Assembly: GCA_964608095.1 (NCBI GenBank)
Contig: CAZSMK010000025.1
Span: 1 to 64,000, forward strand
Origin: CAZSMK01 sp964608095
GTDB taxonomy: Bacteria; Sumerlaeota; Sumerlaeia; MWCT01; JAGHBZ01
Direction of reading: 5' to 3'
Length of the DNA stretch: 64,000 nt
Shown in pieces: positions 47,526-55,920 of this stretch (positions within the stretch are counted from its first letter, which is position 1; each line of letters begins with the position of its first letter). Both the position numbers and the translations under genes were made by a program. The notes under the pieces were generated by a model. The model did not search any database. It was not told the DNA's origin and saw nothing but the letters and a program-made list of their open reading frames with translations.

Positions 47526-48230
47526 TTAATCTCCTTTCTCCTGTTTTTCGATTCGGTTAAGGATGTTTGATACGGCTTTGGCTGTCCATTTCCCGCCACG
47601 TGCCGTTAAAATGCCTCTCTTGCCTAATTCTTTCGCTATGCCCCTATAAGAGAGGATACCCCTCGCCTTAATATCCTCGATGATCGGCAGTATATTTCTA
47701 GCGTATTGCTGTGCTTTTTCTTTTAAAGCCGATACTGCTTTATTATTTCCATTCTCTTTGATGTATTTCACAATTGATCTCCCATTTTGGTCATAGTTAC
47801 CAAGTTTGGTGCCCCTCTTTTTTGCTTCGTGCAAAGCCTCTTTAATTCGTTTGGATATCATTGTCCGTTCATACTCAGCTATCAATGCAAGCAGACCTAT
47901 TGTCATTTCATTCGCTTCTGGAATATCGCAGCAAACGAATTTGATATTGCATTGTTGAAGACCAAGTAAGAAATGAGCATTTCTGCCAAGCCTATCGAGC
48001 TTGGCAATAAGTAATGTTGATCCTGTGACCTTGCAGAGGTGCAGGGCGGATTGTAATTTCTTTCTGTTATTATTGCCCCCACTCTCAATCTCCACAAACT
48101 CCTCGATTACATCCCCATTCTTACCCTCCAGGTAGCGTTTAACGGCTGTTCTTTGTGCTTCTATGCCCAAACCATTACCGCCTTGCCTTTTCGTTGAGAC
48201 ACGCAAGTATGAGACATATTTTTGGTTCAT
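47526..48230 (-). CDS. Small serine recombinase (resolvase/invertase family)
   Basis: About 234 residues from the ATG at 48230 (an in-frame GTG lies at 48245). YVSYLRVSTKRQGGNGLGIE includes the catalytic Ser and flanking Arg. LLIAKLDRLGRNAHFLLGL and MTIGLLALIAEYERTMISKR match the resolvase catalytic domain. The C-terminus RGIAKELGKRGILTARGGKW is the DNA-binding helix-turn-helix region. Small serine recombinases resolve multimers or invert DNA. Being distinct from the integrase, it may resolve dimers of the circular form, consistent with a replicating element (inference). Confidence 0.88.
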   Translation of the reverse strand: MNQKYVSYLRVSTKRQGGNGLGIEAQRTAVKRYLEGKNGDVIEEFVEIESGGNNNRKKLQSALHLCKVTGSTLLIAKLDRLGRNAHFLLGLQQCNIKFVCCDIPEANEMTIGLLALIAEYERTMISKRIKEALHEAKKRGTKLGNYDQNGRSIVKYIKENGNNKAVSALKEKAQQYARNILPIIEDIKARGILSYRGIAKELGKRGILTARGGKWTAKAVSNILNRIEKQEKGD

Positions 48231-48492
48231 TTTCAAAAAATCCACCTTCTGTATAAAATTACGTAACTAATGATAAGCAGTTTTACAATATAATCAGCTT
48301 ATAATTTGTGAGGAATTTTCAGAAAAACATGATTAATAAAAGATAAAAGGTGATATTTTTTATTCACTTGATTTTATGTATTATATATAATTATAAAAAT
48401 ACTTACATGTGTTAACGAATATTTATTTGAGTTGGTTTTCATTTCACTGCTGAACAGAATTAAGAAATCATTTGAAAAGGGTGAAAATCTAA

Positions 48493-49938
48493 ATGTCGAT
48501 AAAATTAGAGGTTACAACCAATGACACTTGTATAGATGAGGATTGTATGAAGAAAATTCAAGAACTGGACAATTCACTTGTTGAATATTTCTCAGACAAA
48601 ATCATTATTGATGAAAGCCTTACAAGGCAACTTGTTAGTTTTCAAGCTAATAAAACACGTTCATACTATAGGTGGTATAAGTATAAAGAAGCTTTTTCTG
48701 CTGAATTAGTTGAATACCTTTTCAACAAATACTCTATAAAAAAAGGTAAAATCCTAGACCCGTTTTCAGGTACTGGTACTGCTTTATTTGCAAGTTCTGT
48801 TTTGGGATACGATTCTGATGGTATTGAAGTTCTTCCGGTTGGTCAAAAGATTGCCGAAGCAAATATTATTGCTAGAAGTCAATACAAACAATATATTATT
48901 GAAAGGCTCAAGTTTTGGTTATCAAATTCACCTTGGCAAAAAAAGGGGAAAACACGAAATTTTGCTGTTCTTCGAATAACGGATGGAGCATATCCTGAAG
49001 AGACTGAGTATAAGATAAAAAGATATCTAAACGAGATAAGTCACGAAAAACCTGAGAGTAGAGAGATATTATTTTTTGCTCTCTTATGTATAATTGAATC
49101 AATAAGTTATACAAGAAAGGATGGACAATATCTAAGATGGGATTATAGATCGGGTCGGCAAAAGGGAAAAAAAATCTTCAATAAAGGGAAAATTCTATCA
49201 TTCGATGAAGCCATAAACAGAAAATTGCATGAAATAATAAATGATATGGCTAAAAATAATATCAGTGATGATATGTTTACCAAAAACAGACAGGATGTCT
49301 GGCAAGGAAAGATAAAAATTTTAAAAGGGTCTTGTTTGGATTTACTCCCAAAGATAAAAGGTCGAACCTATACAGGTATTATTACTTCACCCCCATATTG
49401 TAATCGTTATGATTATACAAGAACTTATGCATTAGAGCATGCATTAATAGGTATAACCGAAGAGGAACTAGTATCATTACGTCAGTCCATGCTGAGTTGC
49501 ACAGTTGAAAACAAAAGGAAGGAATTACTTTCAATAAACAAAAACTGGAAGAGGGCTATAGAGATTTGTGAGAAGCAAGAACTACTCCAAGAGATACTAT
49601 ATTATCTGGATTATAAAAAAGAAAAAAAAGAACTTAATAATAGCGGTATAGCACGGATGGTGCGAGGTTACTTTTATGAAATGGTTTGTGTTATTCAGGA
49701 GTGCTACCGCATTTTAAGGAAAAATGGTTTGATGCTTATGGTTAATGATAATGTTAGGTATGCTGGAATACCAATATCTGTTGATATGATTCTCTCGAAA
49801 ATTGCAGAAGATTTTGGTTATTATATAGAAAAAATACTGGTCTTGCCTCAGGGGAAAGGAAATAGTTCACAACAAATGGGAAAACATGGTCGAGAAGCAT
49901 TAAGGAAATGTGTGTACGTATGGAAAAAGGTTAAATAA
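48493..49938 (+). CDS. DNA methyltransferase of an AvaI/BsoBI-like system
   Basis: 481 residues. DPFSGTGT (89-96) is the AdoMet-binding motif I, and TSPPY (298-302) is the catalytic motif IV of amino-methyltransferases (N4-cytosine or N6-adenine). Motif I precedes motif IV. The gene abuts the restriction gene: its TAA is followed directly by the ATG of the endonuclease. Because the endonuclease belongs to the AvaI/BsoBI family, the enzyme most likely modifies C in CYCGRG (inference). AAGGGTG precedes the start. Confidence 0.86.
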   Translation: MSIKLEVTTNDTCIDEDCMKKIQELDNSLVEYFSDKIIIDESLTRQLVSFQANKTRSYYRWYKYKEAFSAELVEYLFNKYSIKKGKILDPFSGTGTALFASSVLGYDSDGIEVLPVGQKIAEANIIARSQYKQYIIERLKFWLSNSPWQKKGKTRNFAVLRITDGAYPEETEYKIKRYLNEISHEKPESREILFFALLCIIESISYTRKDGQYLRWDYRSGRQKGKKIFNKGKILSFDEAINRKLHEIINDMAKNNISDDMFTKNRQDVWQGKIKILKGSCLDLLPKIKGRTYTGIITSPPYCNRYDYTRTYALEHALIGITEEELVSLRQSMLSCTVENKRKELLSINKNWKRAIEICEKQELLQEILYYLDYKKEKKELNNSGIARMVRGYFYEMVCVIQECYRILRKNGLMLMVNDNVRYAGIPISVDMILSKIAEDFGYYIEKILVLPQGKGNSSQQMGKHGREALRKCVYVWKKVK

Positions 49939-50898
49939 ATGCCCTATAATAAACATCTAATCTCCTATGAATCCTTAGTCACGCCATATGAAGAGACTAG
50001 GGCGGGATTTATTTCTCTGGCTTTAGAGAAAAACAAGAATGCTACTCCTTTCATTGAAGAAGCAAAGGCGTTGAAATCTATTGCCGGAAATGCCAAATGC
50101 CCCAAGGATTTGTTAAATATACCCGAAATTAATAATTCATTGCTTACAGCTTCTGGACTTTCAGAGAAGGCTAAAAATCATTTAAATAAAGAGGATAAGA
50201 GAGAGGCAATAACAAACTTAATAGAGACTTTTCTAGAGCCAGCTGGACTTTCATTTGTAGACGAATTGGTATATCGTTTCTTGCTCACTAGAGGTGACTC
50301 ACTTGGTGGAAGTATGCGGAATCTTGCGGGCAAAATCGGAGAATGGAAGTTCACAAGAATTCTAATATCTACTCTCTCTGTCCATGGAGTCGAGTTTGGA
50401 TATTTAGATGCTGCAACACGTCAGTGGTTACATTCAACAACAGACCCAGAATTAGAGAAAAGAGTTAAGGGCTTATATTGGAGTACAGAAGGAAAATATC
50501 GCACGTTGATTAATAATTTAACAGTACCAATAGTTAAAAAGAATGTAGATATGTGCCTATTTGATTGTTCTCCAAAGGAAATGCGTCTTGCAAGTTCTCA
50601 TGACTCTATACATTATAAGCCCGAAAAATATCTTGCTTTAGGTGAACTCAAAGGAGGAATAGATCCTGCGGGGGCAGATGAACATTGGAAAACCGCAAGC
50701 ACTGCTTTAGAAAGGATTAGAAATGCTTTTTCGAGGGAAAAATGTAAACCATATACATTTTTTGTGGGAGCAGCAATCGAAACCGAAATGGCCAAAGAAA
50801 TATATAATCAATTGAAAAATAATACGTTGACAAATGGTGCAAATCTCACCAATGAGAAACAAACAGTTTCCTTATGTAAGTGGCTGATTAGTATCTAA
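49939..50898 (+). CDS. AvaI/BsoBI-family type II restriction endonuclease
   Basis: 319 residues, the same size as BsoBI and AvaI. From memory of BsoBI, many blocks match: YEETRAGFISLALEKNKNATP, FLEPAG, GDSLGGSMRNLAG, VPIVKKNVDMCLF and LGELKGGIDPAGADEHWKTA. Catalytic PD-(D/E)xK residues are present: D204 in NVDMC, E236 and K238 in GELKGG. The expected site is C^YCGRG, giving 4-base 5' overhangs. The gene follows the methyltransferase with no spacing, so both are on one transcript. It protects the element against loss (post-segregational killing) and the host against phage. Confidence 0.93.
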   Translation: MPYNKHLISYESLVTPYEETRAGFISLALEKNKNATPFIEEAKALKSIAGNAKCPKDLLNIPEINNSLLTASGLSEKAKNHLNKEDKREAITNLIETFLEPAGLSFVDELVYRFLLTRGDSLGGSMRNLAGKIGEWKFTRILISTLSVHGVEFGYLDAATRQWLHSTTDPELEKRVKGLYWSTEGKYRTLINNLTVPIVKKNVDMCLFDCSPKEMRLASSHDSIHYKPEKYLALGELKGGIDPAGADEHWKTASTALERIRNAFSREKCKPYTFFVGAAIETEMAKEIYNQLKNNTLTNGANLTNEKQTVSLCKWLISI

Positions 50899-51230
50899 TC
50901 TTATCGGTAAAACACCAATATCCATTATTACTCCAATATCACTAGTCCAAACACGCTATTACCCTGCATAAAAGTTTGGGATATCTTATTATTATTTGCA
51001 TGAAGCAATCATTTGCGGAAAAGTAGAAACTTCTCTTATTTTCTAATGGGACTTGGCTAGGTTAGAAATTGGAGGCCATCAGCTTGGTAATTGGGACTCC
51101 TAAAATCGGCTTTCTTAAAAAATCAATTTTTCAAAAAGTTTTCTCTTAGAAAATAGTGACTATACATAATCGAGATTTAGTCATAAACCGAACTTCTTTT
51201 TAATGTTTTAAAAAGGCTGTGAGTAAAAAT

Positions 51231-51611
51231 GAATAGCACAGAATAGCAAAGAATAGCAAAGTTTTGCTACTCATTTTTTGATATGTAAGTGAATTATTAT
51301 TAGCAATCTATATAGTATAAAGATATATAAATAGCAAAATAGCAATACATAGATGTACAAATAAACAGAGAGATAATAATTGAGTATAATTACTTCCCTT
51401 ACACCCCCCTATCCCTGATTTTTGCTATTTTGCTATTCTGTCATTTTTTCATTTGTAGATAACTGAAAAAACTAGATTTATGACTTAAAAATGAATAGCA
51501 AAAATCTGCTATTTATTTGCTACTCACTTTTTACAATTCATGTAGATGACTGAAAACATTTGGCTTATGTTCAAAAAAATGGATAGCAACCAACAACAAA
51601 AACATGTAGAT
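51231..51611. repeat. Iteron-like repeat field, possible replication origin
   Basis: The 760-bp gene-free stretch 50899-51661 contains at least 13 copies of TAGCA (or its complement) between 51231 and 51590, mostly as AATAGCAAA, in both orientations. Two clusters share AAAAATGAATAGCA followed by TTGCTACTCA. Three longer degenerate units begin with TGTAGAT at 51454, 51541 and 51605 (for example TGTAGATGACTGAAAACA). This lies directly downstream of the primase/ATPase operon, where a replication origin with iterons would be expected. The first 330 bp after the restriction gene show nothing recognisable. Confidence 0.6.
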
Positions 51612-51661
51612 TGCTGATATTGTTGGGCTTACGTTCAATTTGAGTAAAAAAGGAAAGATAT

Positions 51662-51695
51662 AAAAAAAAGGGTAACACATTAAACATGTTACCCT
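51662..51695 (-). terminator. Rho-independent terminator of the replication operon
   Basis: On the minus strand AGGGTAACA pairs perfectly with TGTTACCCT around a nine-base loop, followed by eight T. It lies about 30 bp after the ATPase stop codon. Confidence 0.9.
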
Positions 51696-51722
51696 GTCAA
51701 AAAGATTGTATATGTAAAGACT

Positions 51723-53402
51723 CTATGAAGAGTCGGGGAAATACCGTGTTATTCTGAGTATTCTTCCATTTCCTGCTACAGCATCATACACTCCTACAGT
51801 CCCTGACTGTAGCATTAATGACAACGCCCAAGTGATTTGGTTTTCGTCAAGGTGTGTATAACGTTTTATATCACTATAACTTACCCCTTGTATGGTGTTA
51901 TTATTACTGTCTTTGTAATCCCTCTTTAACGTGTCGTATCGTCTTTTAAGCATACTCTCAATTTTTTCAATATATACCTTCGATTTTGTAAGATTCAAAT
52001 TTTGATTAACCATACCATACCAACGAAGGAATTCACCCCACACAAAAGAAAAAGATTCTCTGATTGAGTCCTTCGATATGGGTAATGATTTCCCTTTGTC
52101 AGGGTTCTTGATTTCGTTATATTCAATCTCTCTACACACAGCGTTATAATCATTTTTATATATTCGGTCTTCCCCTTGTTGTTCTTCTTTAATTGCTATT
52201 ATTTCATCAAGCGAGTTTTCCCCTGTTGTGGGTGTATCATCATTAAGCATATCGTCAATTGTATTCTCCCATTCTTGGTCTTCCTGTTGTTCTTCCTCTT
52301 GGGTGCCTTCCTCTTCTTTAGTTGGGTTATCTTCCCTGTCTGGAAGGTGTGAAAGTTCTATTAACCCTGCTACAATATATACTAATTCTGAGATTCTTTG
52401 ATTAAGCGAAATACATAATTCCTCATCATATATTTCGAGATTCTCTAACGCAGAATACATCATATCTGCAAAGTAAATCGCTGTGTTTTCGTCAATCGAT
52501 AATGTATTGTATTCTGCGTTTTTTATATTCCTGTACATGCGATAACATGCTTGTTCAATCTCTTCCCTTGTATATTCTCTTCCCTGTTGTTCGATAATCT
52601 TTTTTTCTATTCGAGGATCCTTCAACTTGATTCCCCTTGTCTTGTCAATGTATGAGTCATACACAACAAGGAAGCGATTGAGAAAACCCCCTTCAATGTC
52701 AAGACTTCTATCCTGAGAGAAGAAACGTTTTACTGTTGTTTGACTGAAGATATTAAACTGAAAATCTTCAATTGTGCAATTATAGTCTTGTGCGTTACCG
52801 TTACCCTTCCCCTTGTCTTTGTTGTTATTATGCTTGACGTAAGTACTGGTAAAGGTTTCCCCTGCCTTCCAACTCATCATGTCGTTTTTGTATTTCCTCA
52901 ATTGTGGGTTATCATCAAAACTTTTGAACTCATCTACTCGAAGTAAATATTGTAACCCCTGACTTCTATCGACTGAATTCAATTGTTCGACAAAGCCAGA
53001 ATCCGACAACGTGTTGCCAGTCAAAAAGTTCTTGCTCGAATTATACTTGTAAGACTCCATACTATCCTTACACAGTTTGCATATTTCCCAACACATATCA
53101 GACTTCGCCACTCCTGTTTGACCAACGGTAAGTGTCCAAAGACTTAGCCTTGTTTCATGTCCATTATGTTCGATGATTTTAAACTTATTCCTGTTCATTA
53201 AGGATAGTAATTGCAAAGCCGATAACACAGACAAGGTGTCGTGTTTCTCTTGCTTGTAGTATTGCCTTATATAACGTGCAACGTCTACTAATCCTGAGCC
53301 CCTGAAATCAGTCAAATAATAGTTTTTTGTCGTATATATAGTAGAGTCAGATTGTTTTTTGTCTTGTACTTCTAGTACATCTTGAACTTTAGTTTTTATC
53401 AT
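51723..53402 (-). CDS. DUF3987-like ATPase / replicative helicase-like protein
   Basis: About 559 residues from the ATG at 53402. GQTGVAKS is the Walker A motif (near residue 94-101) and LLRVDEFKSF the Walker B-like acid pair. The middle includes IFSQTTVKRFF and EGGFLNRFLVVYDS, which resemble DUF3987 proteins (primase-associated P-loop ATPases). A Glu/Asp-rich linker (EEEGTQEEEQQEDQEW) is followed by a winged-helix-like C-terminus (YSDIKRYTHLDENQITWALS). The start is set by GGAGGGTA eight bases upstream, formed from the end of the primase gene; the longer frame (53417) would overlap. It most probably unwinds or loads at the element's origin. Confidence 0.78.
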   Translation of the reverse strand: MIKTKVQDVLEVQDKKQSDSTIYTTKNYYLTDFRGSGLVDVARYIRQYYKQEKHDTLSVLSALQLLSLMNRNKFKIIEHNGHETRLSLWTLTVGQTGVAKSDMCWEICKLCKDSMESYKYNSSKNFLTGNTLSDSGFVEQLNSVDRSQGLQYLLRVDEFKSFDDNPQLRKYKNDMMSWKAGETFTSTYVKHNNNKDKGKGNGNAQDYNCTIEDFQFNIFSQTTVKRFFSQDRSLDIEGGFLNRFLVVYDSYIDKTRGIKLKDPRIEKKIIEQQGREYTREEIEQACYRMYRNIKNAEYNTLSIDENTAIYFADMMYSALENLEIYDEELCISLNQRISELVYIVAGLIELSHLPDREDNPTKEEEGTQEEEQQEDQEWENTIDDMLNDDTPTTGENSLDEIIAIKEEQQGEDRIYKNDYNAVCREIEYNEIKNPDKGKSLPISKDSIRESFSFVWGEFLRWYGMVNQNLNLTKSKVYIEKIESMLKRRYDTLKRDYKDSNNNTIQGVSYSDIKRYTHLDENQITWALSLMLQSGTVGVYDAVAGNGRILRITRYFPDSS

Positions 53403-53406
53403 TATA

Positions 53407-54702
53407 TTACCCTCCATTTCTCAGGGTAATTTTTTTTGTCCTTATACCCTGATTAAAATTTGCTTGTTTGAAATTGTAAGATTTAACACGCATTACACTT
53501 GTTCCGTCTTCCCAAAACCTTGCAAGTAGTAACCCTCGATTACCCCTTGTGCTGTATACGTCTTGTTTGTATGTCAGATAGTCAAAGCCAGGCTTACCCA
53601 AATTTGAGAAGTACTCTTCATTACTACAAGTTCCGCACATATCCCCATAAGCTGATATACTACGATAACATTGATTTTCCCCTTTACCCTGACAACATTT
53701 ACAGGGTTCCTCATGATCTTCAATTACATCATTATTCCAGTCAATTTGTGGGAAGGTGTCAGGTCGATTGTATGCAAGATTATCCATGTACTCAGTACAG
53801 GGTAATGTTGATATTTCCCTTAACTTTCCTGTTGATTGTCTACGTTTCGTTACTCTCTTTTTACTACGTGTAATACTTTTTTCTGGTAATGGATTGTCAG
53901 AATTGTATTTACAAAAAAAAGAGAGATTCACAGAATCAAATGATTCTGGACAATGTAAAAATTCACACAGTCTATGTGGTGTCTCTTTTGTGTGATTACC
54001 CTTGATTGACTTACTTCCTACAATCTTGGTAATCCGACTTGGATTTTTTACAGTACTATCAATTTCGAGTGAGTCAGTATTGTACTTGTGTTTTACTACT
54101 TCATAGAATTGAGATATTACATTATCACTCTCTTGGTTGACCGGAATTGATACCCTTAAACATAGACAGATACCGTTACCGCTCATACTCATATAATACT
54201 GATTATCCGACAAGGCAAGGTCTTGTATAATGGTATAGGCTAACTCTTTGGCGTGTTCAACTTGTGTGTCTGTTGACGGTGTATCTTTTTCTCTCACAGG
54301 GTCAATATCAATAATTAAAAAACTACGTGTGTCAATATCAGTATCATACAAGGGAAGTAATCCCCTGTCTTTGTGAGTACCATTTACACTCACATAACAT
54401 TGACGACTTCCTGATTTTGCTTCCTTGTTATTTTCAAGACAATTCAGAACATCATTAATATTGTCCTGTGTAAGATATACCCCTGTTATATTGTTATGTC
54501 TGTTGTGTAAGTCAATTAATCGTATCTCATGTTTTCCCTGTGATGAGTCCAACAATATTTTAAGGTGTTTCTTTGCTTGTTGTCTGTCATAGTCTTTACT
54601 CATTTTCCTGTACCCCCTGTTTGATTTATATTCTGTTAAGTATGTACTTTTTTGTATATCTCTTATCCTTCGTTTGTATGTGTCTTCTTGTACTTTATTC
54701 AT
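53407..54702 (-). CDS. Archaeo-eukaryotic-type primase (PrimPol-like)
   Basis: 431 residues. SFLIIDIDPVREKDTP has the DxD metal pair, MSMSGNGICLCLRV the sGNG nucleotide motif and IDSTVKNPSRITKIVGS followed by KGNHTKETPHR the third motif with Asp, Arg and His, the pattern of AEP primase-polymerases on plasmids and prophages. A C-terminal Cys cluster (CKCCQGKGENQC, MCGTC) could bind zinc. A second start at ATG 54603 (MSKDYDRQQ) has its own GGGGGTA leader, giving a 398-residue form; the start is therefore ambiguous. It lies four bases before the ATPase gene and forms a two-gene replication module. Confidence 0.8.
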   Translation of the reverse strand: MNKVQEDTYKRRIRDIQKSTYLTEYKSNRGYRKMSKDYDRQQAKKHLKILLDSSQGKHEIRLIDLHNRHNNITGVYLTQDNINDVLNCLENNKEAKSGSRQCYVSVNGTHKDRGLLPLYDTDIDTRSFLIIDIDPVREKDTPSTDTQVEHAKELAYTIIQDLALSDNQYYMSMSGNGICLCLRVSIPVNQESDNVISQFYEVVKHKYNTDSLEIDSTVKNPSRITKIVGSKSIKGNHTKETPHRLCEFLHCPESFDSVNLSFFCKYNSDNPLPEKSITRSKKRVTKRRQSTGKLREISTLPCTEYMDNLAYNRPDTFPQIDWNNDVIEDHEEPCKCCQGKGENQCYRSISAYGDMCGTCSNEEYFSNLGKPGFDYLTYKQDVYSTRGNRGLLLARFWEDGTSVMRVKSYNFKQANFNQGIRTKKITLRNGG

Positions 54703-54716
54703 TTTACTTTACCCCC

Positions 54717-55007
54717 TTATGCTTCCTCAAATTTGTCAGGGAAATTGACAACGAGAAAATCAACAACTTTATCGTCTTCTCTATATTCCATGAGTAAATC
54801 GAAAAGTTCTTCCATGTCTTCGATTACTTCGAGAGATTCTAATTCAATGTGTTGTGATTCCCTTGCCACAAAATATTTACCCTTTTTTGTTTGATATAAT
54901 GTTCTTGCAATATCGTCTCTCCAGTCTTCTTGCCAGCCACATAATGTTAATATTGTGGTTGCCTTTTCTGTGTCATAAATTTTGTTATCGTCTCTTATTC
55001 TCTTCAT
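54717..55007 (-). CDS. Small conserved-looking acidic protein
   Basis: 96 residues, acidic at the C-terminus. YDTEKATTILTLCGWQEDWR followed by TLYQTKKGKYFVARE resembles a small protein family often found on mobile elements, but I cannot name a function. Its ATG overlaps the stop of the HTH gene by four bases (ATGA), and it has a GGGGGTA leader. Part of the HTH-primase-ATPase operon. Confidence 0.6.
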   Translation of the reverse strand: MKRIRDDNKIYDTEKATTILTLCGWQEDWRDDIARTLYQTKKGKYFVARESQHIELESLEVIEDMEELFDLLMEYREDDKVVDFLVVNFPDKFEEA

Positions 55008-55318
55008 TTTACCTTACCCCCTTTTGTGGATTTTACTATGTGTTTTTTACATGTTATTTTTCTTTGTTTCTTTACTGTGTTACTTTCTTTTTTCACTTGA
55101 TTGTATGGTGTACAAAATTCCTTCATATTAACCCCAAACAGTTTTTCAAGTTTAAGTGCTGTATAATGGTTTACATACTTCGTTTGTCCTGTAATTAATC
55201 GACTCATACTTGATTGACATATACCCACACTATTGGCTAATTGCCTATCGCTTTTTTTTGTCTCTGCAATTTTGTCGTATAACTCTTGTAACTTCTCTCT
55301 GTTTAATTTGTACCTCAT
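55004..55318 (-). CDS. XRE-family helix-turn-helix protein
   Basis: About 104 residues from the ATG at 55318 (GGGGTA leader; an in-frame ATG at 55333 lacks one). The HTH reads KSDRQLANSVGICQSSMSRL followed by ITGQTKYV, with the 'Q-x-A...S.S.I..G' spacing of Cro/cI-type domains. A Lys-rich C-terminal tail (KKQRKITCKKHIVKSTKGGK) may add DNA contacts. As first gene of the operon it probably represses its own promoter and perhaps the divergent integrase promoter. Confidence 0.75.
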   Translation of the reverse strand: MRYKLNREKLQELYDKIAETKKSDRQLANSVGICQSSMSRLITGQTKYVNHYTALKLEKLFGVNMKEFCTPYNQVKKESNTVKKQRKITCKKHIVKSTKGGKVK

Positions 55319-55333
55319 TTTTAAGTACCCCAT

Positions 55334-55920
55334 GTTTAAGATTCTTATTTTTCATGGTGTTTATACGATACTTTTTTTGTTTTCGTTTTTTGTTATGCAA
55401 AACCATTCACTTTCTCAGATATGTGACTTATTACCTGTATTTGCATAAATTAAGTACAATATGTTGTACAATGTAAAAAGAGAGAATATAGGTAAAAAAT
55501 AAAAATTTTGTAACCAGGTAAAAAATAGCTAAAAAAAGAGAGAAGAATATTACAGGGGAAGTATCCTGAAAACCCCTGTCATAGATTAATTTTAAGAATT
55601 TATTTTTTTTCAGGTAAGGTGATTGTATAGGTTATTTATACTTTTTTAATTACAAATAAAGGGTAGGGCTTACCTGTATTGTAGGGTGTATTCTCTCTGT
55701 TTGATTAACTCAATATAAGGGGCAAGTATGGTTTTTGGTAGGGTATAGTAGATTATTTCTATATAGTGTTGATATTAATAGACTTATATAAGGTTTGTAT
55801 TGTTGTAGTAGTTACAAAAGATTCTTGAACATCCATAATCACAATATTTTATATTGACTACAGTAATGTTTAATATTATGCTATCACAACCTAAAGTTCA
55901 TTAAATAGAAAAGGATAAAA
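55334..55920. promoter_or_regulatory. Divergent control region between the HTH operon and the integrase
   Basis: 590 bp of AT-rich DNA without a gene. Seen in it: a TTGTACAA palindrome at 55464-55471; two GGTAAAAAAT repeats at 55491 and 55517; an inverted repeat ACAGGGG (55552-55558) / CCCCTGT (55573-55579); and a long pyrimidine/A-rich leader with AAGGA just before the integrase ATG. These are likely operators and promoters for both directions. No exact promoter is assigned. Confidence 0.5.
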
